Assembly: GCF_000497575.1 (NCBI RefSeq) | Contig: NZ_APJI01000016.1 | Location: 124,001 to 188,000, forward strand | Reading direction: 5' to 3' | Source: Afipia sp. OHSU_II-C1 | GTDB taxonomy: Bacteria; Pseudomonadota; Alphaproteobacteria; Rhizobiales; Xanthobacteraceae | DNA: 64,000 bases | Shown: positions 14,612 to 23,762 of the stretch, one piece after another | Layout of the letters: each line of letters opens with the position of its first letter | Numbering within the stretch: the first letter of the stretch is position 1 | Program-made: the position numbers and the translations under genes | Notes under the pieces: model-generated | Seen by the model: the letters and a program-made list of their open reading frames with translations, nothing else | Told to the model about the DNA's origin: nothing | The model's database searches: none

Positions 14612-15256
14612 ATGCCCGCCGGTTTTCATGAGGTGCTGTTTCCGCTCGATGTCGCGCTGAAAAGCGCGGGCGGACCCGAGCGGCGCACCGACATTATTAC
14701 CTTTGGCTCCGGGCGCGAAGAGCGCAACGCACGCTGGGCCCATTCCCGCCGCCGCTTCGATGCCGGTTACGGCGTCAAGACGCTCGACGCATTGCAGCAG
14801 GTAGTAGCGTTCTTTGAGGAGCGGCGCGGACAGCTCTACGGCTTCCGCTGGCGCGACCGGCTTGATCATTCCTCCGCGGCGCCTGCGTCGAACGCGACGC
14901 CGCTCGACCAGACGCTGGGCATCGGCGATGGCGCTCGTGCGGCTTTTCAGTTGGTCAAGACCTACGGCAGCACCTATGCGCCTTACACACGTACTGTCGC
15001 GAAGCCGGTGCCGGGCAGCGTGCGGGTCGCGGTCGCAGGCAGCGAGGTTTCAGCGGGCATCGCGTTTACCTGTGACCCCACAACGGGCGTTGTCACGTTT
15101 TTGCCGGGACACGCCCCTGCGAGCGGCGCGGCAGTGACGGCAGGCTTCCTGTTCGATGTGCCGGTGCGGTTCGACACCGATTATCTCGAGGTCGACCTGT
15201 CGGCTTTCGCTGCGGGCGCGATCCCGAAGATTCCTCTGGTGGAGATCCGCCCATGA
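14612..15256 (+). CDS. Distal tail protein, DUF2460 (GTA g12)
   Basis: Baseplate component below the tail tube. The 214-residue protein opens MPAGFHEVLFPLDVALKSAGGPERRTD with a GREERNARWAHSRRRFDAGYG block and a LYGFRWRDRLDH segment, then FQLVKTYG and a beta-rich C terminus, all typical of the DUF2460/g12 family. Overlaps g13 by four bases (GTGATG-type coupling at 15253), part of a tight g12-g13-g14 run. Confidence 0.92.
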   Translation: MPAGFHEVLFPLDVALKSAGGPERRTDIITFGSGREERNARWAHSRRRFDAGYGVKTLDALQQVVAFFEERRGQLYGFRWRDRLDHSSAAPASNATPLDQTLGIGDGARAAFQLVKTYGSTYAPYTRTVAKPVPGSVRVAVAGSEVSAGIAFTCDPTTGVVTFLPGHAPASGAAVTAGFLFDVPVRFDTDYLEVDLSAFAAGAIPKIPLVEIRP

Positions 15257-16149
15257 GAGACATTCCATCGGAACTTCAGGCCAGGCTTGATTCCGGCGTC
15301 ACCACACTGGCGCATTGCTGGAAGCTCTCGCGGCGCGACGGTGTGGTGCAGGGCTTCACCGATCATGATGACGATCTGGTCATCGCCGGCGTGACCTATC
15401 GCGCCGGCACCGGCTTTACGTCTTCAGAAGCCACCAGCCGCTTCGACCTTTCGGTCGATGGCGCGGAAATCGCCGGCGCGCTGTCGGACGACGCGCTGCT
15501 CGAAAGCGATCTCGCCGCGGGCCGCTATGACGCTGCAGGTGTCGAAAGCTGGCTGGTGGACTGGAGCGACGTGTCGCTGCGTGTGCTGACGGCGCGCTCG
15601 ACGCTCGGCGAGGTCAAGCGCGAGGGGCAGGCGTTCAGCGCCGAGTTGCGGGGGCTGGCGGACTCGCTTTCGCAACAGAGCGGGCGGCTGTTCACCGCGC
15701 GATGCAGCGCTGATCTGGGCGACGTGCATTGCAGGTTCGATCTCGTGGCTGCGGGGCTGCAAGGCGCGGGCAGCGTGATGTCCATCGAGTCCGCGTCTGC
15801 ACTCGTTGCGGCAGGGCTCGATGCGTTTGCGGATGGCGTTTTCACCGGCGGCAGGCTGACCTGGACGTCCGGCGCCAACGCCGGACTGTCCGTGGAGATC
15901 AAGGATCACCGCATGGCGTCGGGACACGCGCGGCTGTCGCTGTGGCAGGCGATGCCAGAAGCGATCACGAGCGGTGATGCATTCGCCGTGACGGCGGGAT
16001 GCGACAAGCGGTTTGCCACCTGTCGCGAGCGTTTTTCCAATGCCGTCAACTTTCGCGGCTTCCCGCATATTCCGGGCAATGACTTCGTCATCGCGTCGCC
16101 GGATGCGGGGGCGGGCAATGATGGTCGGGCTTTTGGTGGCGACTCATGA
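15253..16149 (+). CDS. Tail hub protein, DUF2163/BR0599 family (GTA g13)
   Basis: A 298-residue hub protein. The N-terminal DUF2163 region has LDSGVTTLAHCWKLSRRDG and FTDHDDDLVIAGVTYRA. The middle has LFTARCSADLGDVHCRFD. The C-terminal BR0599 region carries CDKRFATCRERFSNAVNF and GFPHIPGNDFV. In RcGTA this forms the hub linking distal tail ring to megatron and binds an iron-sulfur cluster; the Cys residues needed are visible here. Overlaps g14 by ATGA at 16146. Confidence 0.92.
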   Translation: MRDIPSELQARLDSGVTTLAHCWKLSRRDGVVQGFTDHDDDLVIAGVTYRAGTGFTSSEATSRFDLSVDGAEIAGALSDDALLESDLAAGRYDAAGVESWLVDWSDVSLRVLTARSTLGEVKREGQAFSAELRGLADSLSQQSGRLFTARCSADLGDVHCRFDLVAAGLQGAGSVMSIESASALVAAGLDAFADGVFTGGRLTWTSGANAGLSVEIKDHRMASGHARLSLWQAMPEAITSGDAFAVTAGCDKRFATCRERFSNAVNFRGFPHIPGNDFVIASPDAGAGNDGRAFGGDS

Positions 16150-16586
16150 GCACACCTCTCACCCGCGCCGCCATCGTTACCGAGGCGCGCGCATGGATCG
16201 GCACGCGCTATCGCCATCAAGGTTCGCTGAAAGGTGTCGGCTGCGATTGCCTCGGCCTCGTGCGCGGGGTCTGGCGCAACTGTATCGGCGAGGAGCCGGA
16301 GCTGCCGCCACCTTATGCGCCGGACTGGGCCGAAGCCTCTGGCGCGGAGACGCTGGTGGACGCCGCCACGCGGCATCTCGTGCCGGTGGCGCGCGACGAG
16401 ATCGGCGGAGGCGACGTGCTGCTGTTCCGCTGGCGCGAGGGATTTGTCGCCAAGCACGCTGCGATTGCGACCGGCGAGGGCACCATGATTCACGCTCACG
16501 ATGGTGCTGCGGTGTGCGAAGTCGCGCTGTCGCCCTGGTGGCGGCGGCTCGCATTTGCGTTTCGGTTTCCGGGAGTGACGGACTAA
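16146..16586 (+). CDS. Tail-associated NlpC/P60 peptidase (GTA g14)
   Basis: A 146-residue cell-wall peptidase of the NlpC/P60 type, thought to open the recipient murein during DNA entry. The catalytic Cys lies in KGVGCDCLGLVRGVW, the His in AKHAAIATGEGTMIHAH. The order g12-g13-g14 with overlapping starts matches RcGTA. A family B repeat follows before g15. Confidence 0.93.
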   Translation: MSTPLTRAAIVTEARAWIGTRYRHQGSLKGVGCDCLGLVRGVWRNCIGEEPELPPPYAPDWAEASGAETLVDAATRHLVPVARDEIGGGDVLLFRWREGFVAKHAAIATGEGTMIHAHDGAAVCEVALSPWWRRLAFAFRFPGVTD

Positions 16587-16592
16587 CCCCTG

Positions 16593-16749
16593 TCATTGCG
16601 AGGAGCGTAGCGACGAAGCAATCCCGCTTTCACCTCTCCCCGTTTTTACGGGGAGAGGTCGGATTGCGAAGCAATCCGGGTGAGGGGCGGGCTCCGCGCA
16701 CCTCGCTGCCCCTCACCCCAACCCTCTCCCCGCGGGCGGGGAGAGGGAG
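16593..16749. repeat. Composite dispersed repeat (family C half plus family B, copy 4)
   Basis: Begins TCATTGCGAGGAGCGTAGCGACGAAGCAATCC (family C, compare 29106-29180) and runs directly into CCTCTCCCCGTTTTTACGGGGAGAGG, GATTGCGAAGCAATC, GTGAGGGG and a final CCTCTCCCCGCGGGCGGGGAGAGG. It separates g14 from g15. Confidence 0.82.
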
Positions 16750-16802
16750 CGCATCGTGCTCGTTTTGGTTTCACATTCTGATTGTGTTTGAATAGGCCTT
16801 CC

Positions 16803-19800
16803 ATGGCAGCTCTCGTTCTTTCAATCGCGGGCGGCGCGGCGGGTGCGGTATTCGGTCCGGCCGGCGCCATCGCGGGGCGGATCGCCGGCGCGCTGGTCGG
16901 CAATGTCATCGATCATTCGCTGTTTGCGGAAAACCGCACCGTGCAGGGGCCGCGCCTTGCGGACCTCGACGTCATGGCCTCCACTGAGGGCGCGCCGATC
17001 CCGCGGGTCTATGGCCGCGCGCGGCTGTCGGGGCAGGTGATCTGGGCGACGCGGCTGGAGGAAGTCGTCTCCACGCGCACCGAGGGTGGCAGCGGCGGGG
17101 GCAAAGGCGGGATCACAGGTGGCGGCGGCAGCGTCACCACGACGACGTATTCCTATTATGCGAACTTCGCGGTCGGGCTTTGCGAAGGTGAGATCGGCCA
17201 TGTCGGCCGCATCTGGGCCGACGGCAAGCCGCTCGATACGTCGAACCTCAACGTGCGCGTTCATCGCGGCGGCGAAGACCAGGCCGCGGACGATCTGATC
17301 GTCGCGAAGGAGGGCGCAGGCAATGCGCCGGCCTATCGCGGGCTGGCCTATGTCGTGTTCGAGCGGCTGCCGCTGGCGGATTTCGGCAATCGCATTCCGC
17401 AACTGTCGTTCGAGATCGTACGGCCGATCGGCAAGCTCGAACAGATGACGCGCGCGGTGACGCTGATCCCCGGCGCGACCGAATTCGGTTACGAAACATC
17501 GGCCGTGGTGCGCGTACTCGGCCCCGGCCAGTCCGCGCCGGAAAACCGTCACGTCGCCAATGCGCCCTCCGATGTGATCGCTTCGCTGGACGATCTTCAG
17601 GCGACCTGTCCCAATCTCGAACGTGTCGCGATTGTCGTTACGTGGTTCGGCAACGATCTGCGCGCGGGAAATTGCACCGTGCAGCCGCGCGTGGATAACG
17701 CGATCAAGGTCACATCCGGCGGGACGTGGTCTGTGGCGGGGCTGAGCCGGGGGACTGCCTCGGTTGTTTCCTCGGTGGAAGGGCGTCCGGCCTACGGGGG
17801 CACCCCGTCCGACGACAGCGTGCGGCATCTGATCGCGGAGCTGAAAGCGCGCGGATTGAAGGTCACGCTCTATCCGTTCCTGATGATGGATATTCCGGCG
17901 GGCAACGCGCTGACCGATCCATGGACCGGCGCGTCCTCGCAGCCGGTCTATCCCTGGCGCGGGCGTATCACATGCAATCCAGCGCCGGGCGTGAGCGGCT
18001 CGCCAGACGGGACGAGCACGGCTGCGACGCAGATTGCGAACTTCTTTTCCGGCGGCGGCACCAGCGGCTGGAATTATCGCAGGATGATTTTGCATTACGC
18101 CAGTCTCGCGTTGTCCTGCGGCGGCGTCGATGCATTCCTGATCGGCTCGGAACTGAAAGCGCTGACGCGCGTTCGCTCGGCGTCAGGCGTGTATCCGGCG
18201 GTGCAGGCGCTGACGACACTGGCCTCGGATGTAAAGGCCGTCGTCGGCGCAGGCACTGTCGTGACGTATGGCGCGGACTGGACCGAATACGGCGCGCATG
18301 TCATCGGCGGCGAGGTCCGTTTTCCGCTCGATCCGCTGTGGGCGTCATCGGCCATCGATGCAGTGGGTATCGATTACTATGCGCCGCTGTCCGACTGGCG
18401 CGATGATGCAGGACAGCTTGATGCGACCATCGCGTTATCGATCCATGATCGCGACTACCTCATGGCGAACCTCAGCGGCGGTGAGGCCTATGACTGGTAT
18501 TATGCCGACGATGCCGCGCGTTCTGCACAGACACGCGCGCCGATCACCGACGGCCTCGGCAAGCCGTGGATCTATCGGGCGAAGGATTTGTGGAGCTGGT
18601 GGGCCAACCCGCACATCGAGCGCGTCGGCGGCGTCGAAGTCGGAAGCGCAACGTCATGGACGCCGCGCAGCAAGCCGATCTGGCTGACGGAAGTGGGGTG
18701 TCCCGCCGTGGACAAGGGCGCGAACCAGCCGAGCGCGTTTCCCGATGCACGGTCGATCGAGGGCACCGTTCCATATTTCTCGAACGGTCAGCGCGACGAT
18801 CTGATCCAGCGCCGCTATCTCGAGGCGGTTATCGCTGCGTTCGATCCCGACTTCGGGGCGGCGACGCTTAATCCGGTGTCGCCGGTTTACGGCGGGCGGA
18901 TGCTCGATGTTTCCGGTCTGCACCTGTGGACCTGGGACGCGCGGCCTTATCCGGTGTTTCCGGCAGCGGAAGATGTCTGGAGCGACGGCCCGAACTGGCA
19001 GACCGGGCACTGGCTGACCGGACGGCTAGGTGCCGCGCCGCTCGATGCACTGGTCGGCGCGATCCTCGATGATGCAAATGTCACGGACGCGCGCACCGAC
19101 AATCTGCGCGAAAGCTGCGACGGCTATGTCATCGACCGGCCGATGTCGCCGCGTGCCGCGATCGATCCGCTGGCGATGGCCTATGCGTTCGACGCGACGG
19201 TGGCGGGCGGCGACCTGACGTTCGTCCAGCGCGGCGTGCCGCCAGTGGCGGAGATCGATGAGGACGAGATGGTCGATCCGCAGAAGGGAGCACGGGCGCG
19301 GCTGACACGCGGGCAGGAAACCGAGTTGCCGCGCGAAATCTCGTTCGGCTTCACGGATGGCGCGGCGGACTATCGCCGCTCTGCCGTCACCTCGCGGCGG
19401 CTGGTCGGCGGATCGAACCGCACCCTGCATTCGGATTTCGCCGTCATCACCGATGATGCCGCCGCGACACGCCGCGCCGACATCTGGCTGCAGGATCTGT
19501 GGGCCGGGCGCGAAAGCGCGGAATTTTCGCTCGGCATGAACGCGCTGGCGCTCGCACCGGGCGATGTGATCGGCGTGACCATCAATGCGCGGCGGCGGCT
19601 GTTCGAGATTTCGGAACTGGTCGATACGCAATCGCGGCAGGTCAAGGCGCGCAGCATCGATCCGGAGGTCTTCTCCGTGCCGTTGTCCGCGCCGCGGGTG
19701 AAACCGCCAGCCATTCCACCGGCATTAGGTCCGGTGCAGGCGCTGGTGCTCAGTCTGCCGGGCATCGATTCATCCGAGCCGCCCGTGCTGACGCGTCTGG

Positions 19801-20660
19801 CGATTTTCGCCGATCCCTGGCCGGGTTCGGTGACGGTGTGGCGCTCGGCTGACGGTTTGAGTTTCGAGAAAGCGGCGACGGCGTTCGCGCCCTCGATCAT
19901 CGGAGAGACGCTCGATCCGCTTCCCGCCGGGCCCACGAGCCGCTGGGATCGCGGAAGTAAAGCGCGCGTGATGCTTTACGGCGGCGCGCTGGCGTCCGTG
20001 GCCGATGCGCGCGTGCTTGACGGCGCCAATGCGGCAGCGGTGCTGAACGCATCAGGTGAATGGGAGATCCTGCAGTTCGCCAACGCCGAGCTGGTGGACG
20101 ATAAGACTTACAAGCTCTCGCGGCTCTTGCGCGGGCAGGCGGGCAGCGAATACGCGATTGCCGGTCCATTGCCCGCCGGTTCGCCGTTTGTGTTGCTCGA
20201 CGATCATGTGGCGACGATTGCGCGCGGCCTTGGTGCACTCGATCGCGCCATCGATCTGCGCATCGTGGCGACCGGCCGCAGCCATGATGATCCGTCGACA
20301 CTCGCGCTCACGGTGACACCGCAACCGACTGCGCTGCTTCCGCTGTCGCCTGTGCATGTCAAAGCGGTGCGTGGGGTTGACGGCATCCATGTCTCCTGGA
20401 TCAGGCGGACCCGCCGCGACGGCGACAACTGGACTGTCGAGGTGCCTCTTGGTGAAGACACCGAGGCCTACACGCTGGATATTCTTTCGGGCTCCTCCGT
20501 GGTGCGGAGCATCTCGTCGGCATTGCCATCCGTGCTGTATGCGAGCGCCGACGAACTTGCCGATTTCGGCACGCCGCAATCGAGCCTGCATGGCCGCGTC
20601 TCGCAGATGTCGAGCACCGTCGGACGCGGCCATCCGGCAGAATTCACCCTCGCACTCTGA
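16803..20660 (+). CDS. Megatron tail tip protein (GTA g15), TIM-barrel-like and Phage-tail_3 domains
   Basis: Large tail-tip protein of 1285 residues, near the usual size for g15 (about 1300). It starts with a glycine-rich hydrophobic stretch (IAGGAAGAVFGPAGAIAGRI), then ADLDVMASTEGAPIPRVYGRARL, a TIM-barrel-like region in the middle including SAIDAVGIDYYAPLSDWRDD, and a phage-tail type domain and beta-rich C terminus. It probably receives DNA from the tube and interacts with the recipient envelope. ATG 16803 is used rather than 16782 because it gives MAALVLSIAGG, the family start. A family B repeat follows its stop. Confidence 0.93.
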   Translation: MAALVLSIAGGAAGAVFGPAGAIAGRIAGALVGNVIDHSLFAENRTVQGPRLADLDVMASTEGAPIPRVYGRARLSGQVIWATRLEEVVSTRTEGGSGGGKGGITGGGGSVTTTTYSYYANFAVGLCEGEIGHVGRIWADGKPLDTSNLNVRVHRGGEDQAADDLIVAKEGAGNAPAYRGLAYVVFERLPLADFGNRIPQLSFEIVRPIGKLEQMTRAVTLIPGATEFGYETSAVVRVLGPGQSAPENRHVANAPSDVIASLDDLQATCPNLERVAIVVTWFGNDLRAGNCTVQPRVDNAIKVTSGGTWSVAGLSRGTASVVSSVEGRPAYGGTPSDDSVRHLIAELKARGLKVTLYPFLMMDIPAGNALTDPWTGASSQPVYPWRGRITCNPAPGVSGSPDGTSTAATQIANFFSGGGTSGWNYRRMILHYASLALSCGGVDAFLIGSELKALTRVRSASGVYPAVQALTTLASDVKAVVGAGTVVTYGADWTEYGAHVIGGEVRFPLDPLWASSAIDAVGIDYYAPLSDWRDDAGQLDATIALSIHDRDYLMANLSGGEAYDWYYADDAARSAQTRAPITDGLGKPWIYRAKDLWSWWANPHIERVGGVEVGSATSWTPRSKPIWLTEVGCPAVDKGANQPSAFPDARSIEGTVPYFSNGQRDDLIQRRYLEAVIAAFDPDFGAATLNPVSPVYGGRMLDVSGLHLWTWDARPYPVFPAAEDVWSDGPNWQTGHWLTGRLGAAPLDALVGAILDDANVTDARTDNLRESCDGYVIDRPMSPRAAIDPLAMAYAFDATVAGGDLTFVQRGVPPVAEIDEDEMVDPQKGARARLTRGQETELPREISFGFTDGAADYRRSAVTSRRLVGGSNRTLHSDFAVITDDAAATRRADIWLQDLWAGRESAEFSLGMNALALAPGDVIGVTINARRRLFEISELVDTQSRQVKARSIDPEVFSVPLSAPRVKPPAIPPALGPVQALVLSLPGIDSSEPPVLTRLAIFADPWPGSVTVWRSADGLSFEKAATAFAPSIIGETLDPLPAGPTSRWDRGSKARVMLYGGALASVADARVLDGANAAAVLNASGEWEILQFANAELVDDKTYKLSRLLRGQAGSEYAIAGPLPAGSPFVLLDDHVATIARGLGALDRAIDLRIVATGRSHDDPSTLALTVTPQPTALLPLSPVHVKAVRGVDGIHVSWIRRTRRDGDNWTVEVPLGEDTEAYTLDILSGSSVVRSISSALPSVLYASADELADFGTPQSSLHGRVSQMSSTVGRGHPAEFTLAL

Positions 20661-20690
20661 GGGTGTCGCCGAAGGTGTCCAGTTCTGCGT

Positions 20691-20799
20691 GACCTCTCCC
20701 GTGGGGAGAGGTCGATGCACGAAGTGCATCGGGTGAGGGAGTACGCTCTCTCGATAGCTTCTACGCCCTCACCCCAACCCTCTCCCACGGGAGAGGGAG
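20691..20799. repeat. Dispersed palindromic repeat, family B (copy 5)
   Basis: GACCTCTCCCGTGGGGAGAGGTC, GATGCACGAAGTGCATC, GGTGAGGG, a spacer, then CCCTCACCCCAACCCTCTCCC and ACGGGAGAGGGAG. Same architecture as the other family B copies. It lies between g15 and the fibre gene. Confidence 0.82.
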
Positions 20800-20855
20800 C
20801 TTGATCATGCCGGCGGAGAGCCGCGTATTTCATCGCAAACAGAGTTATCTCTCTC

Positions 20856-22637
20856 ATGACAGACACAGTTCATCTCGGGATGCCTTTCATCGAAGGCAGC
20901 CAGGCGCAGAAGCATGTCACGCACAACGAGGCGTTGCGGATTCTGGACGCCGTGGTGCAGATTGGCGTGCTCGATGCCGATCGCACCGCGCCTCCCACCG
21001 CACCGGCGGAAGGCGACCGTCATATCGTCGCGGCGGGGCCGACCGGCGCATGGGCAGGACACGCTGACGCGGTTGCCGCTTATGAAGACGGCGCATGGCG
21101 CTTTCTGGTCCCGAAGCCCGGCTGGTGTGCGTGGTGCGACGCCGATGGCGCGTTGCTGGTCTATGACGGGACGGCGTGGACCGATGTCGCGGGCGGCGCT
21201 GGCGCCATGTCAGGCAGTGTCGCTCAACTCGGCATCAACGATACCGCGAGCAGTCCGAATCTTCTGACGGTGAAATCCAATGCCGCGCTGTTCGGCGCAG
21301 TCACTGTCGCCGGCGGCGGCACCGGCGACATGCGCCTGCAAATCTCCAAGGAGAGCAGCGCGAAAACCGCATCGGTGGTGTTCTCCGATGCGTTCTCCGG
21401 CCGCGCCGAGTTCGGCCTGATTGGATCGGATGCCTTCAGGCTCAAGGTTTCGAGCGATGGATCGGCGTTTGTCGAGGCGCTGGCCATCGATCAGAGTTCG
21501 GGTAACGCGGCGTTTTCACGCGGGATGTTGCTGACGGGTGTCATCTCGCCGTCGCAGATCAGCTCGAACCAGAACGATTACAGTCCAACCGGCTTCAGTT
21601 CGGCATCTGTCGTCAACCTGTCGTCCGATGCATCGCGCAGCGTCTCGGGTCTGGCGGGCGGGGCAGAGGGCCGCGTCGTCGTCATCCTCAATACCGGCAG
21701 CCAGATCATCACGCTCCTGAACGAGAGCGCGTCCTCATCCGCCGCCAATCGCTTTGCGCTCGGCAGCGATGTCGTGATTGGCGCGAAGAGAGCAGCGCTG
21801 CTGCGCTATGACGGCACCGCGTCGCGCTGGTATGCGATCGCGCGTCCAGCCCCCGTGGTCCGCGAGCTGCTGACCGCAGCCAGGACCTATTATGTCTGCT
21901 CGGATGGCAGCAACAGCAACGACGGGCTGGCCAATACATCGGGCGGCGCATTTCTGACCGTGCAGAAGGCGATCGACACCGTCTACAACAAGCTCGATCT
22001 CGGCGGGTTCAATGTCACGATCCAGCTCGGCGCGGGAACGTTCGCAGGATTTCAGGTGAGTTCTCCGCAGATCGGCGCGGGGACGATCAAGGTGAAGGGC
22101 GACACCACGACGCCGGCGAATGTCGTGATCAGCGGTGGCGGCGCCAACGCCATTTACTGCTCGAATTATGCCGTGGTCTCGGTGGAAGGTCTCAAGATCA
22201 CCACCACGGCAGGCGTCGGCATCTCCGCCGATCTCGGTGCCCAGTGCAACATCACGGGCAAGATGGAATTCGGGGCATGCGATGTTGCTCACATGATGGC
22301 GCTGCAAGGCGGATCGATCATCGGTTTCGTCGCTTACAGCATCACCGGCGGCGCTTACTATCATCTGCACGCCAGCATCGGCGGCTCGATCCGCTATCAG
22401 GCGGCGACGGTGACCATCACCGGCACACCGGCATTCGCCGGCGGCTTCGCCCATGCCGATACGCTGTCGCTAATCTATGGAAACGCCAACACCTACAGCG
22501 GCGCGACCACCGGACCGCGCTACGCCATCGAGGGCAACAGCGTGATCTTCACGTCCGGCGCGCAGGCGACGCCATCCACCGCGTATTTTCCTGGCAATGC
22601 GAACGGCACCACCGCGACCGGCGGGCAGATCCTGTAG
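20856..22637 (+). CDS. DUF2793 tail fibre-like protein with beta-helix C terminus
   Basis: A 593-residue particle surface or host-recognition protein. Residues 1-110 form a DUF2793 domain (LGMPFIEGSQAQKHVTHNEA, ADRTAPPTAPAEGDRHIVA, WRFLVPKPGWCAWC). The middle is low in complexity and Ser/Ala-rich. From about residue 345 (YYVCSDGSNSNDGLANTSGG) it has the repeated pattern of a right-handed parallel beta-helix as in pectate-lyase-like tailspikes, ending GTTATGGQIL. No strong ribosome site is seen. It lies downstream of g15 where fibres occur and precedes a divergent glycan block. Confidence 0.85.
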   Translation: MTDTVHLGMPFIEGSQAQKHVTHNEALRILDAVVQIGVLDADRTAPPTAPAEGDRHIVAAGPTGAWAGHADAVAAYEDGAWRFLVPKPGWCAWCDADGALLVYDGTAWTDVAGGAGAMSGSVAQLGINDTASSPNLLTVKSNAALFGAVTVAGGGTGDMRLQISKESSAKTASVVFSDAFSGRAEFGLIGSDAFRLKVSSDGSAFVEALAIDQSSGNAAFSRGMLLTGVISPSQISSNQNDYSPTGFSSASVVNLSSDASRSVSGLAGGAEGRVVVILNTGSQIITLLNESASSSAANRFALGSDVVIGAKRAALLRYDGTASRWYAIARPAPVVRELLTAARTYYVCSDGSNSNDGLANTSGGAFLTVQKAIDTVYNKLDLGGFNVTIQLGAGTFAGFQVSSPQIGAGTIKVKGDTTTPANVVISGGGANAIYCSNYAVVSVEGLKITTTAGVGISADLGAQCNITGKMEFGACDVAHMMALQGGSIIGFVAYSITGGAYYHLHASIGGSIRYQAATVTITGTPAFAGGFAHADTLSLIYGNANTYSGATTGPRYAIEGNSVIFTSGAQATPSTAYFPGNANGTTATGGQIL

Positions 22638-22643
22638 TGTACG

Positions 22644-23690
22644 TTACGATGTGAGATTGGGGTTGCGCCAGATCTGGCAGCCGTCCCGGGTCAGGATCGA
22701 CGGGACGATGTATTCGCCGGATGTCATGCCTTCGCAGACCCAGCCCTTGAAGATTCCGATCAAACGCCTTTCGATGTCGAGCGAATGGGTGCCGATGACG
22801 ACGCGTTTGACCTTCGCAAGCGCGACATCCCTTCCGGCCTCGAACACGTCGGCTTCCGCGCCCTGCACATCGCAGTGAATAAGATCGACGCGGTCGAACG
22901 GCGCCAGGATGGTCTTGAGACTGAAGGCAGGGACCTTCAGCATCTTGACGTCTTTTTTCGCGGCATTGAAGTCCGCGGCAAGGCCGTAGTTGATGTTGGG
23001 ATCGACCGACAGGTCGGGAAACTCCGCGAAGCCGTCGAACGGGCCGACGACGCCATAGGTGATCGTGGTGGCTTTCTCGTCGATTCCATGCGCTGCAAAG
23101 TTGTCGCGGATGAAGGCGATCTTGCCCTTGTCGCCTTCGACCGCGACGACGGAAATGTCGGTGATCCCCATTTTCTTAGCGGCAACATATCCGGCAGCGC
23201 ACCACGGCGCCCATCCGGCGCCGAGTTCGACGATGGAGTAGGAGCCACGTGCATCGAGCACGGATTGCAGTGTGCCCATCCACTCGATGGTGCGGCCCTG
23301 AATGTTCGCCGGAATCGGGTAACCTTCGACAAAGCCGGATCGGCCGCCGAGCATGTCGATCACGTTGACGGCCACGACGCCGCCCATGAAATTTGTCGTG
23401 AAGCCTTCGCGTGGCTTGCGGTCCGGGTCCTCGAATTTCGCGAACATGGCGATCGCTTCGGCCTTCGAGCAGCCTTCGGGCTCTTCTTCACCGCTCTTCG
23501 GATTCTTCTGTCTGAATTCATCGGACGAGACCAGGCCGCTGATGAGTTGCGACAGCGGCACGCCGCTCCTGAGCAGGTTCAAATGGTGCGCACGGCCATC
23601 GGCATCGGCCTCCCGGCCGAGCAGGCCGCGGTAAAGCTCATCGACGACGTTGCGATATTTGATGAGGTTCAGAACAGAACCCAAACCCAT
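22644..23690 (-). CDS. DUF4214 plus FkbM-type methyltransferase fusion
   Basis: A 348-residue protein. The N-terminal 65 residues are a DUF4214-like domain (YRGLLGREADADGRAHHLNL, LISGLVSSDEF). The rest is an FkbM-family SAM methyltransferase with VELGAGWAPWCAAGYVAA near 140-157 for SAM binding and VDLIHCDVQGAEADVFEAG near 275. It probably O-methylates a sugar or lipid of the cell surface. It ends six bases from the fibre stop, antisense, and heads a three-gene glycan-type block. Confidence 0.8.
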   Translation of the reverse strand: MGLGSVLNLIKYRNVVDELYRGLLGREADADGRAHHLNLLRSGVPLSQLISGLVSSDEFRQKNPKSGEEEPEGCSKAEAIAMFAKFEDPDRKPREGFTTNFMGGVVAVNVIDMLGGRSGFVEGYPIPANIQGRTIEWMGTLQSVLDARGSYSIVELGAGWAPWCAAGYVAAKKMGITDISVVAVEGDKGKIAFIRDNFAAHGIDEKATTITYGVVGPFDGFAEFPDLSVDPNINYGLAADFNAAKKDVKMLKVPAFSLKTILAPFDRVDLIHCDVQGAEADVFEAGRDVALAKVKRVVIGTHSLDIERRLIGIFKGWVCEGMTSGEYIVPSILTRDGCQIWRNPNLTS

Positions 23691-23762
23691 TGTCTGTCTC
23701 CAGAAGGTGTCCGTGGTTTCGGCAGCCGCATGTGCCGAGACCGCAGTTTCTTGTGAGGTGTT

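Noticed and set aside
16821-18095. 424-residue minus-strand ORF over g15
   Set aside because: Mirror of the g15 coding frame, no recognisable motif.
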